Shown piece after piece: positions 36,546 to 50,869 of a DNA stretch of 64,000 bases. The first letter of the stretch is position 1. Every line of letters begins with the position of its first letter. A program made the position numbers and the translations under genes. The notes beneath the pieces are model-generated. The model saw only the letters and a list, made by a program, of their open reading frames with translations, was not told the DNA's origin and did not search any database. Origin of the DNA: Calliopsis andreniformis (lineage: Eukaryota; Arthropoda; Insecta; Hymenoptera; Andrenidae); NCBI RefSeq assembly GCF_051401765.1, contig NW_027480482.1, positions 2,108,001 through 2,172,000 on the forward strand, given 5' to 3'.

Positions 36546-39135
36546 ATACTCAACCATCAATCCTCAATTCTCAATACTCAATAGAATATCCTGAATTCTC
36601 AGGGTTCTATACTCAATCCTCAATCATCAACCCTGAGCCCTCATTCACAATCCTCAATCCTCAATCCTCAATCCTCAATTCTCAATCCTCAATCCTCAGC
36701 CCTCAGTCCTCAAACCTCAATCCTCAGCCCTCATCCTCAATCTTCAATTCTCAATCCTCAATCCTCAATCCCCAATCCTCAATCTTCAATCCTCAATACC
36801 CTTTCTTCAATCCTCAATCCTCAATCCTCAATCGTCAATTCTCATTCTTCAATCCTCAATACCCAATCCTCAAACTTCAATCCTCAATCCTCAATCCTCA
36901 ATTCTGAATCCTCAATCCTCAATCCTCAGACCTCAAACATCAATACTCAGCCCTCAGTCCTCGTCCTCAATCCACAACACTCAATCCTCAATCCTCAATC
37001 TTCAATCCTCAATCCTCAATCCTCAATCCTCAATCCTCATTCTTCAATCCTCAATACCCAATCCTCAATCTTCAATCCTCAATCCTCAATCCTCAGTTCT
37101 CAATCCTCAATCCTCAATCCTCAGTCCTCGAAACTCAATTCTGAATCCGCATTCCTGAATCCTCAATCTTCAGCCCTCAGTCATCAACAATCAGTTGTCA
37201 ATCTTCAATCCTCAATAGAATATCCTCAATTCACAGTTTTCAATACTCAATACTCAATCTGCAATCTTCAAACTTCTATCCACAATCATCAATTCTCATC
37301 ACTCAACCCTCAACACTCAGTCCTCAATGCACAATCCTCAATCCCCAATCCTCAATCTTCAATCCTCAATTCTGAATCTTCAATCCTCAATCCTCAATCC
37401 TCAATACTCAATCCTCAATCCTCAATCTTCAACACTCAGTCCCCAATCCTCAATCTTCAATCCTCAATACTCAATCCTCAATCCTCAATCCTCAATCCTC
37501 AATCCTCAATCCTGAAAACTCAATCTTCAATCCTCAATCCTCAATCCTCAATCCTCAATCCTCAATCCTCAATCATCAATCCTCAATCTTCAATACTCAA
37601 TCCTCAATCCTCAATCCTCAATCCTCAATACTCAACCATCAACCCTCAATTCTCAATACTCAATAGAATATCCTGAATTCTCAGGATTCTATACTCAAAC
37701 CTCAATCCTCAGCCCTGAGCCCTCATTCACAATCCTCAATCCTCAATCCTCAATCCTCAATTCTCAATCCTCAATCCCCAATCCTCAATCCTCAATACTC
37801 AACCATCAATCCTCAATTCTCAATACTCAATAGAAAACCTTAATCCTCAGGATTCTATACTCAAACCTCAATCCTCAACCCTGAGCCATCATTCACAATC
37901 CTCAATCCTCAATCCTCAATCCTCAACTCTCAATCCTCAATCCTCAGCCCTCAGTCCTCAAACCTCAATCCTCAACCCTCAGGCCTCATCCTCAATCTTC
38001 AATCCTCAATCCTCAATCATCAAACCCCAATCCTCAATCTTCAATCCTCAATACTCTTTCTTCAATGCTCAATCCTCAATCCTCTATCCTCAATCCTCAT
38101 TCTTCAATCCTCAATAGCCAATCCTCAATCTTCAATCCTCAATCCTCAATCCTCAATTCTCAATTCTCAATCCTCAATCCTCAAACCTCAGCCCTCATCC
38201 TCAATCCTCAATCCTCAATCCTCAGCCCTCAGTCCTCAAACCGCAATCCTCAACCCTCAGCCCTCAGTCCTCAGCCCTCATCCTCAATCCTCAATCCTCA
38301 ATCGTCAATCCTCAATACTCAATCCTCAGTTCTCAATCCTCAATCCTCAATCCTCAGTCCTCGAACCTCAATTCTGAATCCGCATTCCTGAATCCTCAAT
38401 CTTCAGCCCTCAGTCATCAACAATCAGTTATCAATCTTCAATCCTCAATAGAATATCCTCAATTCACAGTTTTCAATACTCAATACTCAATCTGCAATCT
38501 TCAAACTTCTATCCACAATCATCAATTCTCATCACTCAACCCTCAACACTCAGTCCTCAATGCACAATCCTCAATCCCCAATCCTCAATCTTCAATCCTC
38601 AATTCTGAATCTTCAATCCTCAATCCTCAATCCTCAATACTCAATCCTCAATCCTCAATCTTCAACACTCAGTCCCCAATCCTCAATCTTCAATCCTCAA
38701 TACTCAATCCTCAATCCTCAATCCTCAATCCTCAATCCTCAATCCTGAAAACTCAATCTTCAATCCTCAATCCTCAATCCTCAATCCTCAATCCTCAATC
38801 CTCAATCATCAATCCTCAATCATCAATACTCAATCCTCAATCCTCAATCCTCAATCCCCAATCCTCAATCCTCAGTACTCAACCATCAATCCTCAATTCT
38901 CAATACTCAATAGAAAACCTTAATCCTCAGGAGTCTATACTCAAACCTCAATCCTCAACCCTGAGCCCTCATTCACAATCCTCAATCCTCAATCCTCAAT
39001 CCTCAACTCTCAATCCTCAATCCTCAGCCCTCAGTCCTCAAACCTCAATCCTCAACCCTCAGCCCTCATCCTCAATCTTCAATCCTCAATCCTCAATCCT
39101 CAAACCCCAATCCTCAATCTTCAATCCTCAATACT
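36546..39135. repeat. P-type modules in local tandem (about 1.2 kb)
   Basis: Resembles the P part of the 4.5-kb unit (37327 follows 29210 at offset 8117) and then repeats itself: the anchor box at 37185 recurs at 38418 (offset 1233) and the hairpin box at 37830 recurs at 38910 (offset 1080). Hairpin boxes lie at 36581, 37663, 37830 and 38910; the last has GAGTCTAT, which weakens the outer arm. These are the last hairpin boxes before a gap of more than 10 kb. No gene is present. Confidence 0.75.
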
Positions 39136-42100
39136 CTTTCTTCAATGCTCAATCCTCAATCCTCTATCCTCAATCCTCATTCTTCAATCCTCAATACCCA
39201 ATCCTCAATCTTCAATCCCCAATCCTCAATCCTCAATTCTCAATCTTCAATCCTCAATCCTCAGACCTCAACCCTCAATCCTCAGTCCTAAAACCACAAT
39301 CCTGAATCCTCAATCCTGAATCCTCAATCTTCAGCACTCAGTCCTCAACAATCAGTTGTCAATCCTCAATCCTCAATAGAATATCCTCAGTTCAGAGTTT
39401 TCAATACGCAATACTCAGTCTGCAATCTTCAAATCTCTATCCACAAACATCAATTCTCATCACTCAACCCTCAACACTCAGTCCCCAATCCTCAATCTTC
39501 AATCCTCAATCTTCAATCCTCAATCATCAATCCCCAATCCTAAATTCTCAATCTTTAATCCCCAATACTCAATCTTCAATCCTCAATCCTCAATCCTCAA
39601 TCCTCAATTCTCAATCCTCAATCCTCAAACCTCAGCCCTCATCCTCAATCCTCAATCCTCAATCCTCAGCCCTCAGTCCTCAAACCGCAATCCTCAACCC
39701 TCAGCCCTCATCCTCAATCTTCAATCCTCAATCCTCAATCCTCAATCCCCAATCCCCAATCCTCAATCTTCAATCCTCAATACTCTTTCTTCAATCCTCA
39801 ATCCTCAATCCTCAATCCTCATTCCTCATTCTTCAATCCTCAATACCCAATCCTCAATCTTCAATCCTCAATCCTCAATCCTCGATTCTCAATCCTCAAT
39901 CCTCAATCCTCAGACCTCAAACATCAATACTCAGCCCTCAGTCCTCGTCCTCAATCCACAACCCTCAATCCTCAATCCTCAATCTTCAATCATCAATATT
40001 CATTCTTCAATCCTCAATCCTCAATCCTCAATCCTCAATCCTCAATCCTCAAACCTCAATGTTCAATCCTCAATACCCAATCCTCAATCTTCAATCCTCA
40101 ATAATCAATCCTCAATCCACAATCCTCAATCCTCAATCCTCAGTCCTCAAACCACAATCCTGAATCCCCAATCCTGAGTCCTCAATCTTCAGCACTCAGT
40201 CCTCAACAATGAGTTGTCAATCCTCAATCCTCAATAGAATATCCTCAGTTCAGAGTTATCAATACGCAATACTCAGCCTGCAATCTCCAAATCTCTATCC
40301 ACAAACATCAATTCTCATCACTCAACCCTCAACACTCAGTCCCCAATCCTAAATCTTCAATCCTCAATCCTCAATCCTCAATCCTCAATCCTCAATCCGC
40401 AATTCTCAATCCTCGATCCTCAGTCCTCAGTCCTCAAACCTCAATCCTCAATCCTCAATTCTCAATCCTCAATCCTCAGTCCTCAGTCCTCAAACCTCAA
40501 TCCTCAACCCTCAGCCCTCATCCTCAATCCTCAATCCTCAATCGTCAATCCTCAACCTTCAATCCTCAATTCTCAATCTTCAATCCTCAATCCTCAGACC
40601 TCAACCCTCAATCCTCAGTCCTAAAACCACAATCCTGAATCCTCAATCCTGAATCCTCAATCTTCAGCACTCAGTCCTCAACAATCAGTTGTCAATCCTC
40701 AATCCTCAATAGAATATCCTCAGTTCAGAGTTTTCAATACGCAATACTCAGTCTGCAATCTTCAAATCTCTATCCACAAACATCAATTCTCATCACTCAA
40801 CCCTCAACACTCAGTCCCCAATCCTCAATCTTCAATCCTCAATCTTCAATCCTCAATCATCAATCCCCAATCCTAAATTCTCAATCTTTAATCCCCAATA
40901 CTCAATCTTCAATCCTCAATCCTCAATCCTCAATCCTCAATTCTCAATCCTCAATCCTCAACCCTCAGCCCTCATCCTCAATCCTCAATCCTCAATCCTC
41001 AGCCCTCAGTCCTCAAACCGCAATCCTCAACCCTCAGCCCTCATCCTCAATCTTCAATCCTCAATCCTCAATCCTGAATCCCCAATCCTCAATCTTCAAT
41101 CCTCAATACTCTTTCTTCAATCCTCAATCCTCAATCCTCAATCCTCATTCCTCATTCTTCAATCCTCAATACCCAATCCTCAATCTTCAATCCTCAATCC
41201 TCAATCCTCGATTCTCAATCCTCAATCCTCAATCCTCAGACCTCAAACATCAATACTCAGCCCTCAGTCCTCGTCCTCAATCCGCAACCCTCAATCCTCA
41301 ATCCTCAATCTTCAATCATCAATATTCATTCTTCAATCCTCAATCCTCAATCCTCAATCCTCAATCCTCAATCCTCAAACCTCAATGTTCAATCCTCAAT
41401 ACCCAATCCTCAATCTTCAATCCTCAATAATCAATCCTCAATCCACAATCCTCAATCCTCAATCCTCAGTCCTCAAACCACAATCCTGAATCCCCAATCC
41501 TGAGTCCTCAATCTTCAGCACTCAGTCCTCAACAATGAGTTGTCAATCCTCAATCCTCAATAGAATATCCTCAGTTCAGAGTTATCAATACGCAATACTC
41601 AGTCTGCAATCTCCAAATCTCTATCCACAAACATCAATTCTCATCACTCAACCCTCAACACTCAGTCCCCAATCCTAAATCTTCAATCCTCAATCCTCAA
41701 TCCTCAATCCTCAATCCTCAATCCGCAATTCTCAATCCTCGATCCTCAGTCCTCAGTCCTCAAACCTCAAACCTCAATCATCAACCCTCAGCCCACGTCC
41801 TCAATCTTCAATCCTCAATCCTCAATCCTCAATCCCCAATCCTCAATCTTCAATCCACAATACTCTTTCTTCAATCCTCAATCCTCAATCCTCAATTCTC
41901 AATCCTCAATCCTCAATCCTCAGTCCTCGAACCTCAATTCTGAACCCGCTTTCCTGAATCCTCAATCTTCAGCCCTCAGTAATCAACAATCAGTTGTCAA
42001 TCCTCAATCCTCAATAGAATAGCCTCAATTCAGAGTTTTCAATACTCAATACTCAATCTGCAATCTTCAAACCTCTATCCACAATCATCAATCCTCATCA

Positions 42101-42834
42101 CTCAACCCTCAACACTCAGTCCTCAATGCTCAATCCTCAATCCTCAATTCTCAATCTTCAATCCTCAATACTGAATCTTCAATCCTCAATCCTCAATCCT
42201 CAATACTCAATCCTCAATCCTCAATCTTCAACACTCAGTCCCCAATCCTCAATCTTCAATCCTCAATACTCAATCCTCAATCCTCAATCCTCAATCCTCA
42301 ATCCTCAATCCTGAATGCTCAATCTTCAATCCTCAATCCTCAATCCTCAATCCTCAATCCTCAATCCTCAATCATCAATCCTCAATCTTCAATACTCAAT
42401 CCTCAATCCTCAATACTCAATATTCAATCATCAATATTCATTCTTCAATCCCCAATCCTCAATCCTCAATCCTCAATCCTCAATCCTCAAACCTCAATGT
42501 TCAATCCTCAATACCCAATCCTCAATCTTCAATCCTCAATAATCAATCCTCAATCCACAATCCTCAATCCTCAATCCTCAGTCCTTAAACCACAATCCTG
42601 AATCCCCAATCCTGAGTCCTCAATCTTCAGCACTCAGTCCTAAACAATGAGTTGTCAATCCTCAATCGTCAATAGAATATCCTCAGTTCAGAGCTATCAA
42701 TACGCAATACTCAGTCTGCTATCTTCAAATCTCTATCCACAAACATCAATTCTCATCACTCAACCCTCAACACTCAGTCCCCAATCTTCAATCTTCAATC
42801 CTCAATCCTCAATCCTCAATCCTCAATCCTCAAT
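39136..42834. repeat. Two Q modules in tandem, then module M copy 2
   Basis: A Q module is marked by TCCTAAAAC at 39286 and again at 40619, a 1333-bp period. Each has a CAACAATCAG anchor box (39346, 40679) and a CAACAATGAG box 851-858 bp further on (40204, 41530). From about 41771 the sequence is module M, copy 2, with anchor boxes at 41984 and about 42641. The whole stretch reappears at 57.5-61.05 kb. No hairpin box and no gene is seen. Confidence 0.8.
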
Positions 42835-45800
42835 CCTCAATTCTCAATCCTCGATCCTCAGTCCTCAGTCCTCAAACCTCAATCCTCAAACCTCAGCCCT
42901 CATCCTCAATCCTCAATCCTCAATCTTCAATCCTCAGTCCTCGATCCTCAATCCTCAATCCTCAATCCTCAATCCTCAGTCCTCAAACCTCAATCCTGAA
43001 TCCTCAATCCTGAATCCTCAATCTTCAGACCTCAGACCTCAACAATCAGTTGTCAATCCTCAATCCTCAATAGAATATCATCAATTCACACCTTTCAGTA
43101 CTCAATATTCAACATGCAATCTTCAAATCTCTGTCCACAAACATCAATTCTCATCACTCAGCCCTCAACACTCAGTCCCCAATCCTCAATCTTCAATCCT
43201 CAATCATCAATTCTCAATCCTCAGTTCTCAATCTTTAATCCACAATACTCAATCTGCAGTCCTCAATCCTCAATCCTCAATCCTCAATTCTCAATCCTCA
43301 ATCCTCAGTCCTCAGTTCTCAAACCTCAATCCTCAACCCTCAGCCCTCATCCTCAATCCTCAATCCTCAATCCTCAATCCTCAACCTTCAATCTTCAGTA
43401 CTCAACCTTCAATCCTCGATCCTCAGTCCTCAAACCTCAATTCTGAAGCGTCAATCCTGAATCCTCAATCTTCGGCCCTCAGTCCTCAACAATCAGTTGT
43501 CAATCCTCAATCCTCAATAGAATATCCTCAATTCACAGTTTTCAATACATAATACTCAATCTGCAATCTTCAAACCTCTATCCACAGACAACAATTCCAT
43601 TACTCATCCCTTAACACTCAGTCCTCAATGTTCAATCCTCAATCCTCAATACTCAATCGTCAATCTTCAATCCTCTATACTCAATCTTCGATCCTCAATC
43701 CTCAATCCTCAATCCTCAATCCTCATTCTTCAATCCTCAATACCCAACCCTCAATCTTCAATCCTCTATCCTCAATCCTCAATCCTCAATCCTCAATCCT
43801 CAATCCTCAATCCTCATTCTTCAATCCTCAATACTCTTTCTTCAATGCTCAATCCTCAATCCTCTATCCTCAGTCCTCATTCTTCAATCCTCAATACCCA
43901 ATCCTCAATCTTCAATCCTCAATCCTCAATCCTCAATTCTCAATCTTCAATCCTCAATCCTCAGACCTCAACCCTCAATCCTCAGTCCTAAAACCACAAT
44001 CCTGAATCCTCAATCCTGAATCCTCAATCTTCAGCACTCAGTCCTCAACAATCAGTTGTCAATCCTCAATCCTCAATAGAATATCCTCAGTTCAGAGTTT
44101 TCAATACGCAATACTCAGTCTGCAATCTTCAAATCTCTATCCACAAACATCAATTCTCATCACTCAACCCTCAACACTCAGTCCCCAATCCTCAATCTTC
44201 AATCCTCAATCTTCAATCCTCAATCATCAATCCCCAATCCTAAATTCTCAATCTTTAATCCCCAATACTCAATCTTCAATCCTCAATCCTCAATCCTCAA
44301 TCCTCAATTCTCAATCCTCAATCTTCAAACCTCAGCCCTCATCCTCAATCCTCAATCCTCAATCCTCAGCCCTCAGTCCTCAAACCGCAATCCTCAACCC
44401 TCAGCCCTCATCCTCAATCTTCAATCCTCAATCCTCAATCCTCAATCCCCAATCCTCAATCTTCAATCCTCAATACTCTTTCTTCAATCCTCAATCCTCA
44501 ATCCTCAATCCTCATTCCTCATTCTTCAATCCTCAATACCCAATCCTCAATCTTCAATCCTCAATCCTCAATCCTCGATTCTCAATCCTCAATCCTCAAT
44601 CCTCAGACCTCAAACATCAATACTCAGCCCTCAGTCCTCGTCCTCAATCCACAACCCTCAATCCTCAATCCTCAATCTTCAATCATCAATATTCATTCTT
44701 CAATCCTCAATCCTCAATCCTCAATCCTCAATCCTCAATCCTCAATGTTCAATCCTCAATACCCAATCCTCAATCTTCAATCCTCAATAATCAATCCTCA
44801 ATCCACAATCCTCAATCCTCAATCCTCAGTCCTCAAACCACAATCCTGAATCCCCAATCCTGAGTCCTCAATCTTCAGCACTCAGTCCTCAACAATGAGT
44901 TGTCAATCCTCAATCCTCAATAGAATATCCTCAGTTCAGAGTTATCAATACGCAATACTCAGCCTGCAATCTCCAAATCTCTATCCACAAACATCAATTC
45001 TCATCACTCAACCCTCAACACTCAGTCCCCAATCCTAAATCTTCAATCCTCAATCCTCAATCCTCAATCCTCAATCCGCAATTCTCAATCCTCGATCCTC
45101 AGTCCTCAGTCCTCAAACCTCAATCCTCAACCCGCAGCTCTCATCCTCAAACCTCAATCCTCAATCTTCAATCCTCAGTCCTCGATCGTCAATCCTCAAT
45201 ACTCAATCCTCAATCCTCAATACTCAATCCTCAATCCTCAATATTCAATCGTCAGTCTTCAATCCTCAATACTCAATCTTCAATACTCAATCCTCAATCC
45301 TCAATCCTCATTCCTCAATCCTCGATACCCAATCCTCAATCTTCTATCCTCAATCCTCAATCCTCAGTTCTCAATCCTCAATCCTCAAGCCTCAGTCCTC
45401 GAACCTCAATTCTGAATCCGCATTCCTGAATCCTCAATCTTCAGCCCTCAGTCATCAACAATCAGATGTCAATCCTCAATCCTGAATAGAATATCCTCAA
45501 TTCACAGTTTTCAATACTCAATACTCAATCTGCAATCTTCAAACTTCTATCCACAATCATCAATTCTCATCACTCAACCCTCAACACTCAGTCCTCAATG
45601 CACAATCCTCAATCCCCAATCCTCAATCTTCAATCCTCAATTCTGAATCTTCAATCCTCAATCCTCAATCCTCAATACTCAATCCTCAATCCTCAATATT
45701 CAATCGTCAGTCTTCAATCCTCAATACTCAATCTTCAATACTCAATCCTCAATCCTCAATCCTCAATCCTCAACTCTCAATCCTCGATCCTCAGTCCTCA

Positions 45801-48800
45801 GTCCTCAATCCTCAATCCACAATCCTCAGTCCTCACCCCTCACTCCTGAATTCTCAATCCTGAATCCTCAATCTTCAGACCTCAGACCTCAACAATCAGT
45901 TGTCAATCATCAATCTTCAATAGAATATCACTAATTCACAGTTTTCAATACTCAATACTCAATCTGCACTCTGCAAATCTCTATCCACAAACATCAATAC
46001 TCATCACTCAACCCTCAACACTCAGTCCCCAATCCTCAATCTTCAATACTCAATCCTCAATCCTCAATCCTCAATCCTCAATCCTCATTCTTCAATCCTC
46101 AGTACCAAATCCTCAATCTTCAATCCTCAATCCTCAGTCCTCAATCCTCAATCCTCAATCCTCAATCCTCATTTTTCAATCCTCAATACCCAATCCTCAA
46201 TCTTCAATCCTCAATCCTGAAACCTCAATTCTCAATCCTCAATCCTCAGGCCTCAGTCCTCAAACCCCAATCCTCAACCCACAGCCCTCATCGTCAATCC
46301 TCAATCCTCAATCTTCAATCCTCAGTCCCCAATCCTCAATCTTCAATCCCCAATACTCAATCCTTAATCCTCAATCCTCAGTCCTCAATCCTCAATCCTC
46401 AATTCTCAATCCTCGATCCTCAGTCCTCAGTCCTCAAACCTCAATCCTCAACGCTCAGCCCTCATCCTCAATCCTCAGTCCTCAGTCTTCAATCCTCAAT
46501 CCTCAATCCTCAATCCTCAATCCTCAATCCTCAATCCTCAGTCCTCAATCCTCAATCATCATTCCTCAATCCTCAATCCTCAATCCTCAATTCTCAATAT
46601 TCAATCGTCAGTCTTCAATCCTCAATACTCAATCTTCAATACTCAATCCTCAATCCTCAATCCTCAATCCTCAATTCTCAATCCTCGATCCTCAGTCCTC
46701 AGTCCTCAATCCACAATCCTCAATCCTCAGTCCTCACCCCTCAATCCTGAATCCTCAATCCTGAATCCTCAATCTTCAAACCTCAGTCCTCAACAATCAG
46801 TTGTCAATCCTCAATCCTCAATAGAATATCCTCAGTTCAGAGTTTTCAATACGCAATACTCAGTCTGCAATCTTCAAATCTCTATCCACAAACATCAATT
46901 CTCATCACTCAACCCTCAACACTCAGTCCCCAATCCTCAATCTTCAATCCTCAATCTTCAATCCTCAATCATCAATCACCAATCCTAAATTCTCAATCTT
47001 TAATCCCCAATACTCAATCTTCAATCCTCAATCCTCAATCCTCAATCCTCAATTCTCAATCCTCAATCCTCAAACCTCAGCCCTCATCCTCAATCCTCAA
47101 TCCTCAATCCTCAGCCCTCAGTCCTCAAACCGCAATCCTCAACCCTCAGCCCTCATCCTCAATCTTCAATCCTCAATCCTCAATCCTCAATCCCCAATCC
47201 CCAATCCTCAATCTTCAATCCTCAATACTCTTTCTTCAATCCTCAATCCTCAATCCTCAATCCTCATTCCTCATTCTTCAATCCTCAATACCCAATCCTC
47301 AATCTTCAATCCTCAATCCTCAATCCTCGATTCTCAATCCTCAATCCTCAATCCTCAGACCTCAAACATCAATACTCAGCCCTCAGTCCTCGTCCTCAAT
47401 CCACAACCCTCAATCCTCAATCCTCAATCTTCAATCATCAATATTCATTCTTCAATCCTCAATCCTCAATCCTCAATCCTCAATCCTCAATCCTCAAACC
47501 TCAATGTTCAATCCTCAATACCCAATCCTCAATCTTCAATCCTCAATAATCAATCCTCAATCCACAATCCTCAATCCTCAATCCTCAGTCCTCAAACCAC
47601 AATCCTGAATCCCCAATCCTGAGTCCTCAATCTTCAGCACTCAGTCCTCAACAATGAGTTGTCAATCCTCAATCCTCAATAGAATATCCTCAGTTCAGAG
47701 TTATCAATACGCAATACTCAGCCTGCAATCTCCAAATCTCTATCCACAAACATCAATTCTCATCACTCAACCCTCAACACTCAGTCCCCAATCCTAAATC
47801 TTCAATCCTCAATCCTCAATCCTCAATCCTCAATCCTCAATCCGCAATTCTCAATCCTCGATCCTCAGTCCTCAGTCCTCAAACCTCAATCCTCAACCCT
47901 CAGCTCTCATCCTCAAACCTCAATCCTCAATCTTCAATCCTCAGTCCTCGATCGTCAATCCTCAATACTCAATCCTCAATCCTCAGTCCTCAAACCTCAA
48001 TCCTGAATCCTCTATCCTGAATCCTCAATCTTCAGACCTGAGACCTCAACAATCAGTTCTCAATCCTCAATCCTCAATAGAATATCATCAATTCACACCT
48101 TTCAATACTCAATATTCAACCTGCAATCTTCAAATCTCTGTCCAAAAACATCAATTCTCATCACTCAGCCCTCAACACTCAGTCCCCAATCGTCAATCTT
48201 CAATCCTCAATCATCAATTCTCAATCCTCAGTTCTCAATCTTTAATCCACAATACTCAATCTTCAGTCCTCAATCAACAATCCTCAATCCGCAATCCTCA
48301 ATCCTCAATCCTCAATCCTCATTCTTCAATCCTCAATCCCCAATCCTCAATCTTCAATCCTCAATCCTCAATCCTCAATTCTCAATCCTCAATCCTCAGT
48401 CCTCAGTCCTCAAACCTCAATCCTCAACCCTCAGCCCTCATCCTCAATCCTCAATCCTCAATCGTCAATCCTCAACCTTCAATCCTCAGTACTCAACCTT
48501 CAATCCTCGATCCTCAGTCCTCAAACCTCAATTCTGAAGCCTCAATCCTGAATCCTCAATCTTCGGCCCTCAGTCCTCAACAATCAGTTGTCAATCCTCA
48601 ATCCTCAATAGAATATCCTCAATTCACAGTTCTCAATACATAATACTCAATCTGCAATCTTCCAACCTCTATCCACAGACAACAATTCCCATTACTCATC
48701 CCTTAACACTCAGTCCTCAATGTTCAATCCTCAATCCTAAATACTCAATCCTCAATCTTCAATCCTCAATACTCTTTCTTCAATACTCAATCCTCAATCC

Positions 48801-49455
48801 TCAATCCTCAATTCTCATTCTTCAATCCTCAATACCCAATCCTCAAACTTCAATCCTCAATCCTCAATCCTCAATTCTGAATCCTCAATCCTCAATCCTC
48901 AGACCTCAAACATCAGTACTCAGCCCTCAGTCCTCGTCCTCAATCCACAACACTCAATCCTCAATCCTCAATCTTCAATCCTCAATCCTCAATCCTCAAT
49001 CCTCAATCCTCATTCTTCAATCCTCAATACCCAATCCTCAATCTTCAATCCTCAATCCTCAATCCTCAGTTCTCAATCCTCAATCCTCAATCCTCAGTCC
49101 TCGAACCTCAATTCTGAATCCGCATTCCTGAATCCTCAATCTTCAGCCCTCAGTCATCAACAATCAGTTGTCAATCTTCAATCCTCAATAGAATATCCTC
49201 AATTCACAGTTTTCAATACTCAATACTCAATCTGCAATCTTCAAACTTCTATCCACAATCATCAATTCTCATCACTCAACCCTCAACACTCAGTCCTCAA
49301 TGCACAATCCTCAATCCCCAATCCTCAATCTTCAATCCTCAATACTCAATCCTCAATCCTCAATCCTCAATCCTCAATCCTCAATCCTGAAAACTTAATC
49401 TTCAATCCTCAATCCTCAATCCTCAATCCTCAATCCTCAATCCTCAATCATCAAT
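42835..49455. repeat. Copy 1 of the 8035-bp-spaced duplication
   Basis: About 6.6 kb that recurs at 50870-57490 at a constant offset of 8035 bp, with no length change noticed. Single-base differences were seen near 42890, 45313, 46979 and 48785, and in copy 2 near 55857, 56069 and 57094. Anchor boxes start at 43040, 43487, 44046, 44890, 45446, 45890, 46791, 47649, 48048, 48579 and 49158. It includes two Q modules (from 43986 and 46791) and module S copy 2. No hairpin box and no gene is present. The 301-codon open frame at 42647-43552 and similar frames are array read-through. Confidence 0.88.
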
Positions 49456-50869
49456 CCTCAATCTTCAATACTCAATCCTCAATCCTCAATCCTCAATCCT
49501 CAATACTCAACCATCAACCATCAATTCTCAATACTCAATAGAATATCCTGAATTCTCAGGATTCTATACTCAAACCTCAATCCTCAGCCCTGAGCCCTCA
49601 TTCACAATCCTCAATCCTCAATGCTCAATCCTCAATTCTCAATCCTCAATCCCCAATCCTCAATCCTCAATACTCAACCATCAATCCTCAATTCTCAATA
49701 ATCAATAGAAAACCTTAATCCTCAGGATTCTATACTCAAACCTCAATCCTCAACCCTGAGCCCTCATTCACAATCCTCAATCCTCAATCCTCAATCCTCA
49801 ACTCGCAATCCTCAATCCTCAGCCCTCAGTCCTCAAACCTCAATCCTCAACCCTCAGCCCTCATCCTCAATCTTGAATCCTCAATCCTCAATCCTCAAAC
49901 CCCAATCCTCAATCTTCAATCCTCAATACTCTTTCTTCAATGCTCAATCCTCAATCCTCTATCCTCAATCCTCATTCTTCAATCCTCAATACCCAATCCT
50001 CAATCTTCAATCCTCAATCCTCAATCCTCAATTCTCAATCTTCAATCCTCAATCCTCAGACCTCAACCCTCAATCCTCAGTCCTAAAACCACAATCCTGA
50101 ATCCTCAATCCTGAATCCTCAATCTTCAGCACTCAGTCCTCAACAATCAGTTGTCAATCCTCAATCCTCAATAGAATATCCTCAGTTCAGAGTTTTCAAT
50201 ACGCAATACTCAGTCTGCAATCTTCAAATCTCTATCCACAAACATCAATTCTCATCACTCAACCCTCAACACTCAGTCCCCAATCCTCAATCTTCAATCC
50301 TCAATCTTCAATCCTCAATCATCAATCCCCAATCCTAAATTCTCAATCTTTAATCCCCAATACTCAATCTTCAATCCTCAATCCTCAATCCTCAATCCTC
50401 AATTCTCAATCCTCAATCCTCAACCCTCAGCCCTCATCCTCAATCCTCAATCCTCAATCCTCAGCCCTCAGTCCTCAAACCGCAATCCTCAACCCTCAGC
50501 CCTCATCCTCAATCTTCAATCCTCAATCCTCAATCCTCAATCCCCAATCCTCAATCTTCAATCCTCAATACTCTTTCTTCAATCCTCAATCCTCAATCCT
50601 CAATCCTCATTCCTCATTCTTCAATCCTCAATACCCAATCCTCAATCTTCAATCCTCAATCCTCAATCCTCGATTCTCAATCCTCAATCCTCAATCCTCA
50701 GACCTCAAACATCAATACTCAGCCCTCAGTCCTCGTCCTCAATCCACAACCCTCAATCCTCAATCCTCAATCTTCAATCATCAATATTCATTCTTCAATC
50801 CTCAATCCTCAATCCTCAATCCTCAATCCTCAATCCTCAAACCTCAATGTTCAATCCTCAATACCCAAT
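49456..50869. repeat. Spacer between the two 6.6-kb copies
   Basis: About 1.4 kb holding the only two hairpin boxes seen right of 39 kb (49538 and 49705), then a Q module from TCCTAAAAC at 50081 with its first anchor box at 50141. The Q module is cut before its second box: at about 50870 the sequence goes from CAATACCCAATCCTC straight to AATTCTCAATCCTCG, the start of copy 2. That junction looks like a deletion or exchange breakpoint inside the heptamer array. Confidence 0.8.
49538..49567. repeat. Hairpin box palindrome, isolated right-hand copy
   Basis: Canonical arms and loop as at 6984, preceded by CAACCATCAACCATC. Together with the degenerate subtype at 49705 it forms the 167-bp-spaced pair also seen at 25189/25356 and 37663/37830, so this piece came from a P-type module. 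Confidence 0.78.

Noticed and set aside
405..38939. Hairpin box as the terminal inverted repeat of a small transposon
   Set aside because: The arms sit back to back with a 4-nt loop. There is no internal sequence, no target-site duplication and no second distant arm, and copies always lie in the same heptamer context.
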